Source: Flammula alnicola
Taxonomy: Eukaryota > Basidiomycota > Agaricomycetes > Agaricales > Strophariaceae
Direction of reading: 5' to 3'
DNA length: 64,000 bases
Assembly: GCA_015499995.1 (NCBI GenBank)
Contig: JADNRV010000005.1
Coordinates: forward strand, 186,001 to 250,000
Below the pieces are notes generated by a model. The model did not search any database, had not been told where the DNA came from, and saw nothing but the letters and a program-made list of their open reading frames with translations. The position numbers and the translations under genes are program-made. Shown here in pieces: positions 9,721 to 20,221 of the stretch (positions are counted from its first letter, which is position 1; every line of letters starts with the position of its first letter).

Positions 9721-10447
9721 ATCGAGCCTTGCATCAGGAAAGGAAGCCACAGAACTTCTGTAGATGCAAGCTATGGAGAAATTTTCGTAGTAATAGAGAC
9801 GTCTGGCAGCGATAACGGGAATTTCGCAGAAGGATAGAACCTTCGAGGTTCAAGGGTATGACTGAGGTTTGAACTTGAGTAACTAGAATCCCAGCTCGTC
9901 CACCAGAAACAGACAAAAAGTCGGACGTCAGCGGCGCCAAGGGTGAGTCGACACCCCATTCATGACCACATCGATGGTGGCCGCACCAGACTTTGTCGAC
10001 TATGAAGTTTCTGAGAGACGTGATGAGGTTGTAGGTTGTAGCAGGAACAAATTAGCGATCCAGAATCATAATGGATAATGCAGAAAAGAAAATGGATCGA
10101 GCTTTACAGCAAGAAAGGAGACTACAGAACCTCTGTAGACGCAAACCATGGAGAAAGGCTGGTAGTAGTAGAGACATCTGGCAGCGACGACGAGAATTTC
10201 GCAGAAGTCAGACAGAATCTCCGAGGTTCGAGTGTATGACTCGGTTTGAACTTGAGTAACTATAATCCCCGCTCGTCAGCATAAAAGAAAAAAGGTCTAG
10301 TCGACGGTAGGCGGCGCCAGGGGTGAGTCTACACCCCATTTTGACCATATGGATGGTGGCGACGCCCGACTTTGTCGACGTGACATTCCTCAGCGACGAG
10401 ATGGGATTGTAGGTTGGATCAAGAACAATTAGTGGTCCGGAATCATG
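9721..10447. repeat. Tandem duplication of a ~375-bp unit
   Basis: The stretch 9721-10070 is repeated in diverged form at 10096-10447, offset about 375-377 bp. Shared landmarks are ATCGAGC at the start, ACAGAACxTCTGTAGA, GAACTTGAGTAACTA, GGCGGCGCCA(G)GGGTGAGT and AATCATRATG at the end. No convincing ORF spans a unit, although the minus strand keeps some open frame. ACAGAAC/TTCTGT can form a small hairpin. Function unknown. Confidence 0.8.
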
Positions 10448-11791
10448 ATGCATATGCAGTGGACTTGAAGGAACAAGATGGAACATGGAGGTTGGTAAGT
10501 TCATTGGGAGAGGGGCTGCAGACAGCCGAAGTAACGCAGAGACACGTGGCGAAATGGCCTCGACATGCAAGATGGCTTTTTGAATGTTTTCTGATTCGAG
10601 CTTGCGCATTGTCTGGGAATGTAGGGGACTAAGGCGAGGTCCTCGGCCATCTGCGCAGCAACAATTCTTGATCGTCATGATCGTCATCCAAGGAGAGCAA
10701 TAACTGACATTCATCGACAGCGCTTGCAAGGGCCGCAGTTGGCATCGGTGCGACAGATGGCGACAGCTGTAGGAGTGGAATTTGTGATGCCAAGAATGGA
10801 GCAGACCTGCGCAGAAAGAACTTAATGCGTGGTTCAGGACATGACAGATCCCTATGGGGTTCTCCTAGCTGCAAGGCCCCAAGCCCAACCGTCGTCATCG
10901 CCTGGAGCTGCGAGCAGAAGTTGCGCAGACTAGTTGCGATGGTACAGTAGCAACGAGGAAAGTTGATCGACGACAGCTGGAAGCTAAGTGCGGCCCCACC
11001 GCACAAAGCTCTCGAATCTGTATGGATTATAAGTGATATATGTAGTCTGGACTTCAGATACTAGAACAACTTACAAGCTCTAGTCAGCACTTGAGGCGGC
11101 CACAGGTGACGACTGGCTGACGGCACGAGCAGAACGAAAATAGCGTCGGCGTTATCAGTCGAGTCTATACAGTATGTAGGTCCCGATTCTTACTATCAGC
11201 TCTCCATTCCCAGTGACTGAGATGCAACGCAGGAAGATCGGAATTGAATTGAGTCCGCGACTCGGAATGATAGCGCGAACGACGAGTCCAACAAATAGAG
11301 CCACTCCATGGTACGTTGTCGAGCTTGAACCATCAGTGTGTTCGAGAAGAGCGTAGCACGGTCAACAGTCTCCTAGCACACGCCTGACGCTCATTTCTGG
11401 CCGGTTGATAGAGATAAATCATGAAAGAGTTCATCGCAAAGACTCAGGTAGTGCGACGCCACCCTGGCCAAACATCGCCAAACGGGTACCATGGCAACTA
11501 CGGGGTATGATCCATTTTCCAATCGTTCTTTGCTTGTAATCTCCATTGCTTGGTTACTGTCTGCGCTTTATCACATACCCTTTCACGGTTCTCGAGTTCC
11601 TTTCTAAATTACGTTCTCTTTTGGCGCCCCAGGAAACATATAAATCGCAGCTGATCTCGGACTCTGAACAAGGGTGTCTGTCTATTGCCACCCCACCAGA
11701 TCTCCCGAACCTATACCCCTCATATACGCCGCACCAGGCAGGCACTTGATTGACAAGAATATTCGCATTGTGTTGAAGGAAGGGTCGCGTC
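10448..11791. other. Intergenic region, possibly decayed gene
   Basis: Only short unrelated open frames are present. The beginning (10448-10560) has words resembling the sequence just left of the first 375-bp unit, so a third partial copy is possible. The last 200 bp presumably contain the promoter of the SH3 gene. Nothing else can be supported. Confidence 0.35.
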
Positions 11792-14011
11792 ATGGCATCT
11801 GCTGTATATTCGGAACCTCCAGGTGAGTTTTCTTTCTTTTTGATTGGATGGTGAAAGAATGCAAGACATCGGGACAAATCGTTAATGGTGTGTGTTGGGA
11901 AACTTGGAGTGGAGAAGGATAGCAGCGAAAGTTCCTCTTCTTAGTGGCTTTCGCGTGATGCCACAAATTCTGGTGTTATTCGTGTGCCCTCAACCGCGCC
12001 AGTGTGTTCAAGTTGGAATCTCAGAAAATTATTCCCGCCTTTGCCCTCAATTTTCTGCAAGCTGCATCCTTTTTGTCTTCCTGACAATATTTACATGTTG
12101 AAGGCCATTTTTGGACCTCTATTACGTTCATTCATATGTTTTTCTTCTCGTTGTCCGGTCTATAAATATTAATCACGCCTGTGCTGACTCCCAACATGCG
12201 CAGGATCGCGACTCTCGATATCACTGGAAGGCGAAGCATGCGCCTCGCCATTTCCCTCGCCGTCTTCATCATTTTTGCCTCCGCCCACACCCGGAGCACA
12301 TGAATTTGCCGTCAAGCCGGCACCTCCCGCTCGAAACGGACGCAAGTCAAGCGCCGCACACATCTCCAATCCACCACCTCCCCGCGAGGCAGAATCGATC
12401 AGCGGCGATACAGCTTCGCTAAATAGTGAAACAAAACTCCAGCGATCGTCATTAAATGGTGTGCAAGGTCACCCCATCCATCCCAACGGTTACGGTTCCT
12501 CACTACTGCCGACATCAAAAGAGTCCTCCAGTCCGGCTCCTTCGTCCCCTTCTCTTCTATCGCCCACAACACCCACCCCGTACACTTTTCAGCATCAGCC
12601 AGCGCCGATGAATAACCTCGAACCACCTCGGTCTCCTACAGTCGACCAATCGACATCGTCCTCAACCACACCTACGATCCTTACCACCGCCCTGCCGCCG
12701 GCAGATACCCCAGGGCCATCTGCTCTCGATGCTAAGAAGCAGTCCGGCTCTCCCTCAAAAATTATCATCCCCGACACCCTCGATGCAGCAGCCTCCTCCA
12801 CGTCCGCAAGCGGCCCCTCCAGCCCAGCGTTCAGCTCCTTCGGCAGCAGCAGTCGGCCAATATCGGCTTCAATCAATGCAGACCCGTCCTTATTTTCCAA
12901 CCGCCCCGCCCCTCCGTCGCCCGCGATGTCGCGGCGCGTGTCCGGGGCGCCCTCCATGTCCTCTACCCGCTCAAAATCCTCACGGCCGCCCTCCCAAGTC
13001 GTGTCCCGCGCCAACTCCCTGCGCAAATCCACCTCCAGATCCACACGCGGCTCGCCCGTGATCAACCCACACCGCCAGTCCCTCGGCACGCAGCTCAGCC
13101 AGAGCTTCGCGCCCTTACCCTCGCCGCAAAAGCTGATCTTCGCGCTCAGCGTGTCGTCGGCATCCACCTCGATGTCCACGTCCAGCGCTGCGTCGCCCAG
13201 CGCCTCCTCCTCGTTGCCCGTTACTCCTGCGTCGCTGCAGAAGCGTGTCTCTGCGGTGGTGTACATCAAGATCCGCGACTTTGGTTTCCCGGCCTCTGAC
13301 GAGCGCCATATCGGGCTCGGGCCGGACGTGCCGAAGCCTAACAAAGTCGGTCGGATGAACCGGCGGCTGGGCGGGCGGACGCTGAGCCAGGGGAGCGTGG
13401 AGAGCAGCGACGGCGATGGCGAGGAGGAGGTGGACGACGACGTTGACGGCTGGGGGGATAATGGCGTTGGAGGCGGATGGGACGGGTTCCGGATGGGCCT
13501 GGGCAGGTTTAGCTGGAATACAGGCGGCGCGGGGGCTTCTTCGAATTTTGAGGCGCCGCGGAGGACGCAGGACATGCGGGGTTCCCGAGCCAGATGGACC
13601 TGAACAAGAACTTCCTGGAGGGGGATAGCGATGCCGACCAGGAGACGAGAGGAGGACGAGGAGGAAGAGTACTTCGACGCCCACGGAGACGGCGAAGATG
13701 AGGAGGAGGACACGCTCTACCCTGGGCTCTACCGCGCGCTGTACGCTTCGAGCCGGAGGGCACCGCCGAGATGCGGCTGGACGAAGACCAAATCGTGCGC
13801 GTCGTGGGCAGGGGCGGGGGCGTGGGGTGGGCGTGGTCATTGATGAGAAGCGATGGAGGTGGAGGTGGAGGAGGCCAAGAGGAACGGTGGACTGGGGGCG
13901 CCGAAGCATGCGCTCGTCCCGGAGAGCTACTTGGAGCCTGTGCGGTTGGATTGGGAGGACGAAGAGGCGGCAGTGGTTGCTGCTGCTATTGCGAATGCTA
14001 TGCCTGTTTGA
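11792..14011 (+). CDS. Ser/Pro-rich protein with C-terminal SH3 domain, several frameshifts
   Basis: Exon 1 (11792-11822) encodes MASAVYSEPPG and is joined across a 381-nt intron to exon 2 from 12204. The first ~450 residues are low-complexity Ser/Pro-rich. An ordered segment follows (VSAVVYIKIRDFGFPASDER, near 13250), then an acidic stretch (DEEEEYFDAHGDGEDEEED). The end is an SH3 domain: LYPGLYRALYAFEPEG, then LDEDQIVRVV, VGWA and HALVPESYLEPV. SH3 domains bind proline motifs; fungal relatives with a similar architecture include Nbp2/Skb5-type adaptors, but that assignment is tentative. The frame changes five times between 13580 and 13860 (net zero), so either the 3' end is decayed or this GC-rich part is badly sequenced. 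The C-terminal stop TGA is at 14009-14011. Confidence 0.7.
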
Positions 14012-14851
14012 GCCTTTCATTGATGTGGTTGTCTTTTGCATTCCCTCATTTCATCTGATGCTCTGAAGGGGTAGTGGTGGAGGCTTGGTCCATGCTAATT
14101 TTTCTTTTGTCTCTTTTTTCTGTTTTTCCTGTTTTTTTCCTTCCGCCAGCTCTTCACACTACGTTTCATCCCTTCATACATGCATATCACCTTTTCTCCC
14201 ATGTTGTACACGTACTGTGTTGTACTGTGCTTGCCCTCCTCCCAGTTCTTCCATTCCACTTCGTCTCTTTTGCTTTTCTTCTGCTTCTCCTTTGCATTTT
14301 TTCTATTCTTTTATTCCTTCTCTTGTCCGCTCGAGCTCATCATCAATCATTCTGACTTAATCAATATCCGTCCATTCACACCGCCCTTCGCCCTCTCTCT
14401 CCCTTGCCGCAACACACTTTCCGACTACGCATGGTGTGCGCGTACGCTCTACTTACATCTGTACATGTTCTCGTTCTCACCCGTTCGTCAAGCCATTTGT
14501 AATTTTATAATGATAAACAAACACTTCATTGATCCACAAACTCTCGTCGACCTTGTCTTACAGCTATTGGCATAGTACAACACGAATTTTCTCCCTTTCC
14601 TAGCACTGCCATTTGAAGCAGTGGAGTCTGAGACTTTCACAGCTCAGCTTTCTCAGAGCTCAAACCTAGTAGCAAATGATAAAGATCTAGGGGTTCCAGT
14701 CGTCTAAAATTCAGGAAGAAATCCGTTTTATAAGTGATATTTGCAAATGTCTAATCGGAATGGTATTCCACTACATTTAATCTATTTCATACAGTATAAT
14801 GTTAACAATATTCGCCGAGCAGCTCGCGCATGCTGTACCCGCAGTACCCGT
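14012..14851. other. 3' flanks between convergent SH3 and MTAP genes
   Basis: Pyrimidine-rich, transcript-tail-like DNA near 14090-14330. The open frames here are low-complexity Phe/Leu/Ser strings and are not credible proteins. Confidence 0.5.
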
Positions 14852-16040
14852 CTACAAAGAGCTAACATCCGTAGTCTCTTCTCCAGAAAAATATTCAGGA
14901 AGAATATACGACAACTTCTGGCGGTCGGCGAGGCTCTGCCTCTCCGAGCGGGGCATGATGCTGAACTTCATGGAGCCGACCTCTTCGAGGAACACGCTAG
15001 CCTCATCGCCCGTGATCGCCGCTTGGAGGTCGTCCAAGATGGTGGCGGCGACCAATCTGGAGGTATCTGCGTTTTCTTTGAGGGTCTTGAACACGTCGTG
15101 GGCGGTGACGGCGTCGGATTGGGGCCTCCAGGAGTCGTAGTCGGTCGCGGTGGCGATGAGGGCGTAGCTAGTCACGAGGTAAGACAAGTCGAAATGTACG
15201 GAAAGACGATTCGGACTCGCCTGAGTTCAGCCTCTCTCGCCAACTTGGCCTCGGGGAGAACGCTCATATTGATCAAGTCACCGCCCCACTGGCGGTACAT
15301 TTGCTCTCCGCGCGGGTGGAGAACTGCGGGCCCTCCATGCACACGATACACTTCTCCGTGAACAGCTTCCTGTCCCCGCCTCCCAATTCCAACGCCTTCT
15401 GCACGCGCGACTCCAGCCACTTGACGAACTTGTTGCTGAACGGGTCGCCGAACATGGCGTGCGTGACGATCGTAGTGTCCTGGAAGAACGACGCGGGGCG
15501 GATGCCCTTGGTGCGGTCGATGATCTGGTTGGGGAGGACGAAGGATCCGGGGGAGATCTCCTCGCGCAGGGAGCCAACGGCAGAGAAGGCGATGATGGCG
15601 CGGACGCCGAGCGATTTGAGGGCGGCGATGTTGGCTCGGGCGGGAACGGCGGAGGGGTTGATAAAGTGGCCGACTCCGTGGCGAGTCAGGAATGCGACTC
15701 TTGTTCCTGAAGGCAGACTGGCGATGGTAATGGGGGAGCTAGGGAACCCCCATGGCTATTGGAATATTCATAGTCTAACCTTTAGGTCGTCATTCGATGA
15801 AGCGGTCGGGCGCTTACTGTTTCTGGGTTGACTGTTTTGCTAGCAGAAAAGAAAGGGTCAGCTCAGCCGCTGAGATGTGATCAAGGAGACACCATGCGCA
15901 CACAAAAGTAAGGTTATCAATGTGATAAAGGCCACTTCCTCCGATGATACCAATAAGAACTGTGTGGTAAGGAAAGTGTCAAGCACAGTCCATTTGACAG
16001 AACACAGAGTGAACGAAGACTCACCTTTTTCCTCTGACAT
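14852..16040 (-). CDS. MEU1: S-methyl-5'-thioadenosine phosphorylase
   Basis: Five exons on the minus strand: 16040-16025, 15959-15902, 15839-15818, 15755-15221 and 15167-14852, giving about 315 residues if one missing base is allowed. The enzyme phosphorolyses methylthioadenosine to adenine and methylthioribose-1-phosphate in the methionine salvage pathway. Visible family motifs: [10 protein letters not shown] near the start, [52 protein letters not shown] and SIMPRS. The intron at 15168-15220 starts with GCGAGT, a GC-AG intron. At about 15293 the frame breaks in RAESK/MYRQW because one A of a run is missing. The gene is convergent to the SH3 gene. Confidence 0.92.
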
Positions 16041-16441
16041 GGCCTTCTTGTAAATCCTGATAAAGACTGGGACTTTGTGATGCGTGGAACAGGTTAATTT
16101 CAGAGTAGTTCAAATAACAATTGTAACCGCAATGATGAAGTCGGTGGATGAGTTGATAAGAAATCGATGATTGCGATGTGGCCGGATTGGGAACGAAAAA
16201 TCTGACGTGATCGGAGGACTGATGGCGATTATGTTTCCACGTGGACAGGCAGCACGCGGCTTGCAAGCGCCCAAGCTCAGATTCCAATTTAGCGCACAAG
16301 GTGCGACCGTGATCTGATTACCAAGGTTCTGCTGAATAAACGATATTCGCAAGAAAATCGAAACCTTCTTAACATATCGCGAAAAAGGACAAGAAATAAA
16401 TGACTTAAGCGCCCATATACCGTATGTACTAGTAAGTTTGG
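16041..16441. other. Spacer between MTAP and UstYa-like genes
   Basis: Holds the MTAP promoter and the 3' flank of the UstYa-like gene. An open frame reading into the MTAP start codon is just 5' leader. No separate gene. Confidence 0.5.
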
Positions 16442-17527
16442 CTAGTAAATCACTGCTGGAGTGGGAAGGTCATCCTCCACAAACACCGTAGGATCTATCC
16501 AGTTCTGAATCCTACGTTCTAGAGCCCACTCCACCAACTTATCAAACTTCTTGCATGTATGAGCCTGGGTGCTATATCCCACCACCATGGACGTTTCATG
16601 ATTCCACTGCCAAACGTTCACGGATATGTCAGCATTACACCTGATCATAAAATTTATCAATTATCTTTATAAAGCTAGGAATTAAATAAAGCATTAACGA
16701 CGTACATCAAAGACTGCCGTATCGTGTCAACACAGTGCGAAACGTGTTCCTCGTCAGGTTGATCTTTTTCGGGATAGTATTCCGGGTGAAGAGCGATACG
16801 AATCATATTCTGTCAAGTTTGTTCAGGGTTCTGATATTAAGCTCAAAAAGAAGAACGCACGAGACAGTGCAATTGATGAAAAACATCCAGCATGCCCATA
16901 TAATACCCAGGTTGTCCTTGAATAGGATAAGTTTTGTTCGGTAGCAAAGCAGCTTGGCTTTTGGGTATTTTGACGATTGTATCTAAAGAAAATCGAAGAA
17001 AGAGCCATATACGTTATCATGTGGACTGGAGTGGAATTGTGTTCATAACGGAACGTACGATTGTAAAGAGCTCCCCAAGCTTTATCGGCTTCATCCGAAA
17101 GGCCTTGGTATATCGTTTTATGTTGCCTTCCTGCAGTGAAGCTCTTCACTTCGTATTCGACTGTCTCTTGAGCAGGCGCTGGACAATTATGCAATAAGTA
17201 TCAGAGTCTCTACCTCTACGCAACTCGAAGAAATTGGCTATTGTGCTTACAGTAAAGAAGAGAAGTCTCTGGGCTGCGACACGAAATTGGTTTCTGGGCA
17301 TTGGTAGCTCTATGGAATCCCATCACGAGAATAAAAAGAGCTTGTACGAAGACAATCAGCACAAGCCACCATTCACGTCGAGATAGGTTGGATATCCATG
17401 AGGCTGCTCTTGGTTTCCGTGATTCTAGGTCAGGATGGAGGAATGAATCGATACTGTCGTTCTGAGAGTCTTCTGAATGAGGTTCCACTAGAGGAAGGGA
17501 TAGATAGTCCCTAGATTCGTTCCCCAT
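16442..17527 (-). CDS. UstYa-like (DUF3328) membrane-anchored oxidase-type protein
   Basis: Five exons (17527-17251, 17178-17059, 16982-16861, 16809-16706, 16640-16442) splice without any frameshift to 822 nt, 273 residues. A short cytosolic N-terminus is followed by one membrane helix (WWLVLIVFVQALFILVMGF). The DUF3328 domain follows: IYQGLSDEADKAWGALY, LPNKTYPIQGQPGYYMG, the first histidine motif HQLHC and the second, HVSHC, then DTIRQSLMCNADI and HTCKKFD. In ustiloxin and related dikaritin RiPP pathways, UstYa/Yb proteins carry out oxidative macrocyclisation; other members chlorinate or act in other pathways. Both HxxHC motifs are intact. It is divergent from a small secreted-peptide gene. 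The substrate is unknown. Confidence 0.88.
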
Positions 17528-18187
17528 AATATGACTAGACGAGGAGCGAGATCTGGGGCGGGAATCAGGATGTCGTTCGAACCCAGTCGCTTTCGTGCTG
17601 AATATTTACGTGACGTCGTCCGTGATCCAGACCTCTTCGGATTTACATCTAGCGATAAGTGACCAGTTGGGTCTCCTACCCCAGGTGAGTCCCGCAGTCT
17701 AAAATTAAATTTTAGGTTAAAATTGGAATTGAATGCCGTGGTGCCCTTATAAGTTGATGATATATACATCCTCCCGGACCTCCTATAGGTCATACGCGGT
17801 ATCCATCTTCACGAGGCTCGTCCAAAGGGGTTGGAGGAGGTGAAATGGAAGAGAACTACGGCGGAGAGTCGGGATACAGGCATGCAGCATGCGTAGCTGT
17901 CATTCTGGGTGGGTGAATTCTGGATAAGCGAGGCTTTGTATTGTGCGAGCGGCAGTGAATCCATCCGAAGACAGCAGAAACAGTGGGCTAATGGATATCC
18001 ACTGACTCATTGTGGAGCCAGACGGCAATGAAAGAGCCAACGTGCGCGCAGATTGAGGTATATAAGCCTTGAGATATTTTCACTCGGATGATGGACTTTT
18101 GGTATTTAAACAGGAGAGAAAAGACGAACATGCAAGTGCTTTTACAGTCTCCAGAAAGGACATTCAAAGTTTCTGCTATAAATCGCC
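17528..18187. promoter_or_regulatory. Shared divergent promoter, UstYa-like gene and peptide gene 1
   Basis: 660 bp separate the two start codons. TATTTAAA at 18103-18110 lies about 80 bp before the peptide ATG and is conserved at the same place before peptide gene 2 (19648-19655), together with TCACTCGGATGA just upstream. The segment 17839-17934 occurs in reverse orientation at 19361-19465 before the second copy. Confidence 0.6.
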
Positions 18188-18443
18188 ATGTACTTGAAAT
18201 TCGCCCTCATGGTCCTGACTTCTTTTATAATGGTCTCTGCTATAGCTCTGCCTGTGGAGATTTCGGTCAGTGGGCATTCATTCATATATCTTATTCTCCC
18301 AACTCGGTATATGATATTCCTGTTAACAGGGCCGAGAAGTGGACGTTGATCAAGCCGCAGGGCCTGGTGGGCACGCATGGATCCGCAGGGTCAGTGTGCA
18401 ATCCGCGTGTAGTCCTAACAAGAAATTTCTCGAACTGAAATGA
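18188..18443 (+). CDS. Small secreted peptide, copy 1 (candidate RiPP precursor)
   Basis: Exon 1 (18188-18265) encodes a 26-residue signal-peptide segment: MYLKFALMVLTSFIMVSA then IALPVEIS. After a 64-nt intron, exon 2 (18330-18443) gives GREVDVDQAAGPGG, HAWIRR and a tail to a TGA, 63 residues in all. Exon 1 and the start of exon 2 match peptide gene 2 closely. The third-exon region of copy 2 is also recognisable here (18465-18530, reading SELETDVMLE), but it has lost two bases and the following acceptor, so it would not translate in the same way. Copy 1 is therefore either truncated, decayed or ends by reading through the second donor. Dibasic RR could be a Kex2-type site. No known family recognised. 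Confidence 0.6.
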
Positions 18444-18689
18444 CCCACCTACTCCTGTACATTAGCAAAATCAGAGCTAGAAACCGACGTGATGTTGGAA
18501 CTTGTAGGCTTGCAGATGGGTCCTTGAATGTCAGTTTCTGTGCTATGAAACATGACACGCACAACTGACATCGCCGTATAAAGAAGAACTCATGTATGCT
18601 GGAATATTTTGCTAAGCTGTCTCGGTGAATATAAATGTTATAAAAATATTGGCATTGGAAATATTGGCATTGGAATACGCAGAATTTAT

Positions 18690-18760
18690 CCATCAAGTCG
18701 GCAAATCTCCTTGAGCCACCTCTCCCGCCCAAGCGTTCTCCGAATCCTTTGCCTGCTCGT
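18690..18760 (-). pseudogene. Duplicated 3' end fragment of the Hsp70-like gene
   Basis: About 70 bp (CATCAAGTCGGCAAATCTCC, then AGCCACCTCTCCCGCCCAAG) match the last codons of the Hsp70-like gene at 20225-20300. The fragment ends where homology to the UstYa 5' region begins, marking a duplication junction. Confidence 0.75.
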
Positions 18761-18767
18761 CAAGGAC

Positions 18768-19300
18768 AGATGCGATACTGTCATTCTGCGAGTCTTCAGA
18801 ACGAGATTCCACGAGAGGAAGGTGGAGATAGTCCATGGATTCATTTCCCGAGATGTGGCTGGAAGAGGAGAGGGACTTGGGGCGGAAATCAGGCTGTCGT
18901 TCGAACCCAGTGTGGCTCTCGTGCCGAATAGACCTCTATCGGATTTACATCTAGCGACAAGTGACCACTTGGATGTCCTACGGTTACCCCAGGTGAGTCC
19001 AACTCACGACGTATCAACATCGTAACATCATGCTATCTTTTGGTAGGTCGGCAGAACTAAGTACTAGTGGAGTTGAAGACCACAGATTATCGTCATAAAT
19101 TATATATAGACCTCACTCTTCCTCAAAGTTGGCCCATCCGATTATAACTTATCGTCATAGATTTATATATATACTTCACCATGGCCTCACTTTGTCAAAA
19201 ATTCAAGCCATCCTTACAATCTAAAATTAATTCCTCAGGTTAAAATTGGAATCGAACGCCGTCGCGCCCTTACAACTTGATGATTCTACGCTCTCGCCCC
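18768..19300 (-). pseudogene. Duplicated 5' fragment of the UstYa-like gene and its upstream region
   Basis: The segment 18770-18985 matches 17450-17675, the first exon start and 5' leader of the UstYa-like gene; 19220-19290 matches 17700-17760. Landmarks: CAGGxTGTCGTTCGAACCCAG and GATTTACATCTAGCGAYAAG. The ATG of the parent is changed (complement CAT to CGA in the aligned position) and all downstream exons are absent, so it is a dead relic. An extra AT-rich piece at 19085-19180, with two copies of TTATCGTCATA, is inserted between the two matching parts. Confidence 0.75.
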
Positions 19301-19732
19301 GGTCTTACAGTTTAGCAACAAACGCCCAGATGGATTCACCGGTGCACACGCGGTGAAAAGGCCTCGCTTATTCAACTATTCTAAATACATCCACCTAGAA
19401 TGACAGTTACACATGGTGCATCTAGGTATCATGACTCTCCGCCGTAGGTTTACTTCCATTTCGCCGCCGGCAATCCCTTCTGACGAACCTGATGAAGATA
19501 AACCCATCTCAAGAAAACAGAAAACAATGAGCCAATGGATATCGGTCTGACGAATAGTGGAGCCAGATGACAATGAAAGACCAACATGGGCGCAGACTGA
19601 GGTAAAGAAGTCATGAGACGTCTTCACTCGGATGAATAGACTGTTGGTATTTAAAGGGAGAGGGAAGACAGTATGTATGTAAGAGCTTTACGGTCTCCAG
19701 AAATCACCTCCAGGTCTATTCTACAAACCATC

Positions 19733-20146
19733 ATGTACTTCAAATCCAACCTTATGTTCTTGGCTGCTTTTATGGTAGCCTCTGTTGCAGCTGTACCTGT
19801 GGAAATTTTGGTTAGTGCGCGTTCATTCGTATATCTTATCGTTTCTTCCAACTCACTATGTGATGTATTGATTAACAGGGTCGAGAGGTGGACGTTGATC
19901 AAGCAGCGGGCCATGGTGGACCCGGCTCATGGCTCCGCAGTGTCAGTTTCCAATATGCCAGTACCGCCTGAAAAGAAATTCTGACCTCCAACTGAAATTA
20001 CTTATGTGCATGTGGACAACAGGAAAGATCCGAGCTCGACACTGACGCGATGTTGGAACCTGTAGGCAACCATGGATGGGTCCGTAAATGTGAGTTTCTG
20101 CACTATGAAACGTGATATACACGGGTTAACAGCCCTGTACTCATAA
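19733..20146 (+). CDS. Small secreted peptide, copy 2 (candidate RiPP precursor, 4 exons)
   Basis: Exons 19733-19810, 19879-19941, 20023-20089 and 20133-20146 splice in frame to 222 nt, 73 residues. Exon 1 is a signal peptide (MYFKSNLMFLAAFMVASVAA, then VPVEIL). Exon 2 encodes GREVDVDQAAGHGGPGSWLRS and exon 3 ERSELDTDAMLEPVG followed by NHGWVRK (each quoted in pieces). Exons 2 and 3 thus carry the same pattern: acidic opening, five or so variable residues, Gly, then Trp and a basic end, as if one repeat unit per exon. Introns 2 and 3 (81 and 43 nt) have GT-AG ends but are inferred only by eye. If intron 2 is retained, the product stops shortly after exon 2. The arrangement beside a UstYa-like gene resembles dikaritin RiPP precursors; this is inference. 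Confidence 0.6.
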
Positions 20147-20221
20147 TTAATACTACATCTAGAGCTGGACGGTATACCTAAATGTCATGAAATTATTGGA
20201 GTTAGGATACTCAGAATATAG

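Noticed and set aside
12595..14041. Long minus-strand ORFs opposite the SH3 gene
   Set aside because: They are low-complexity mirror images of a GC-rich Ser/Pro coding exon on the plus strand, which has a good start, splice and a recognisable SH3 domain.
17566..17590. GTTCGAACCC words as a tRNA T arm
   Set aside because: No matching acceptor, D arm or anticodon stem could be built on either strand; the word lies in the 5' leader of the UstYa-like gene and in its duplicate.
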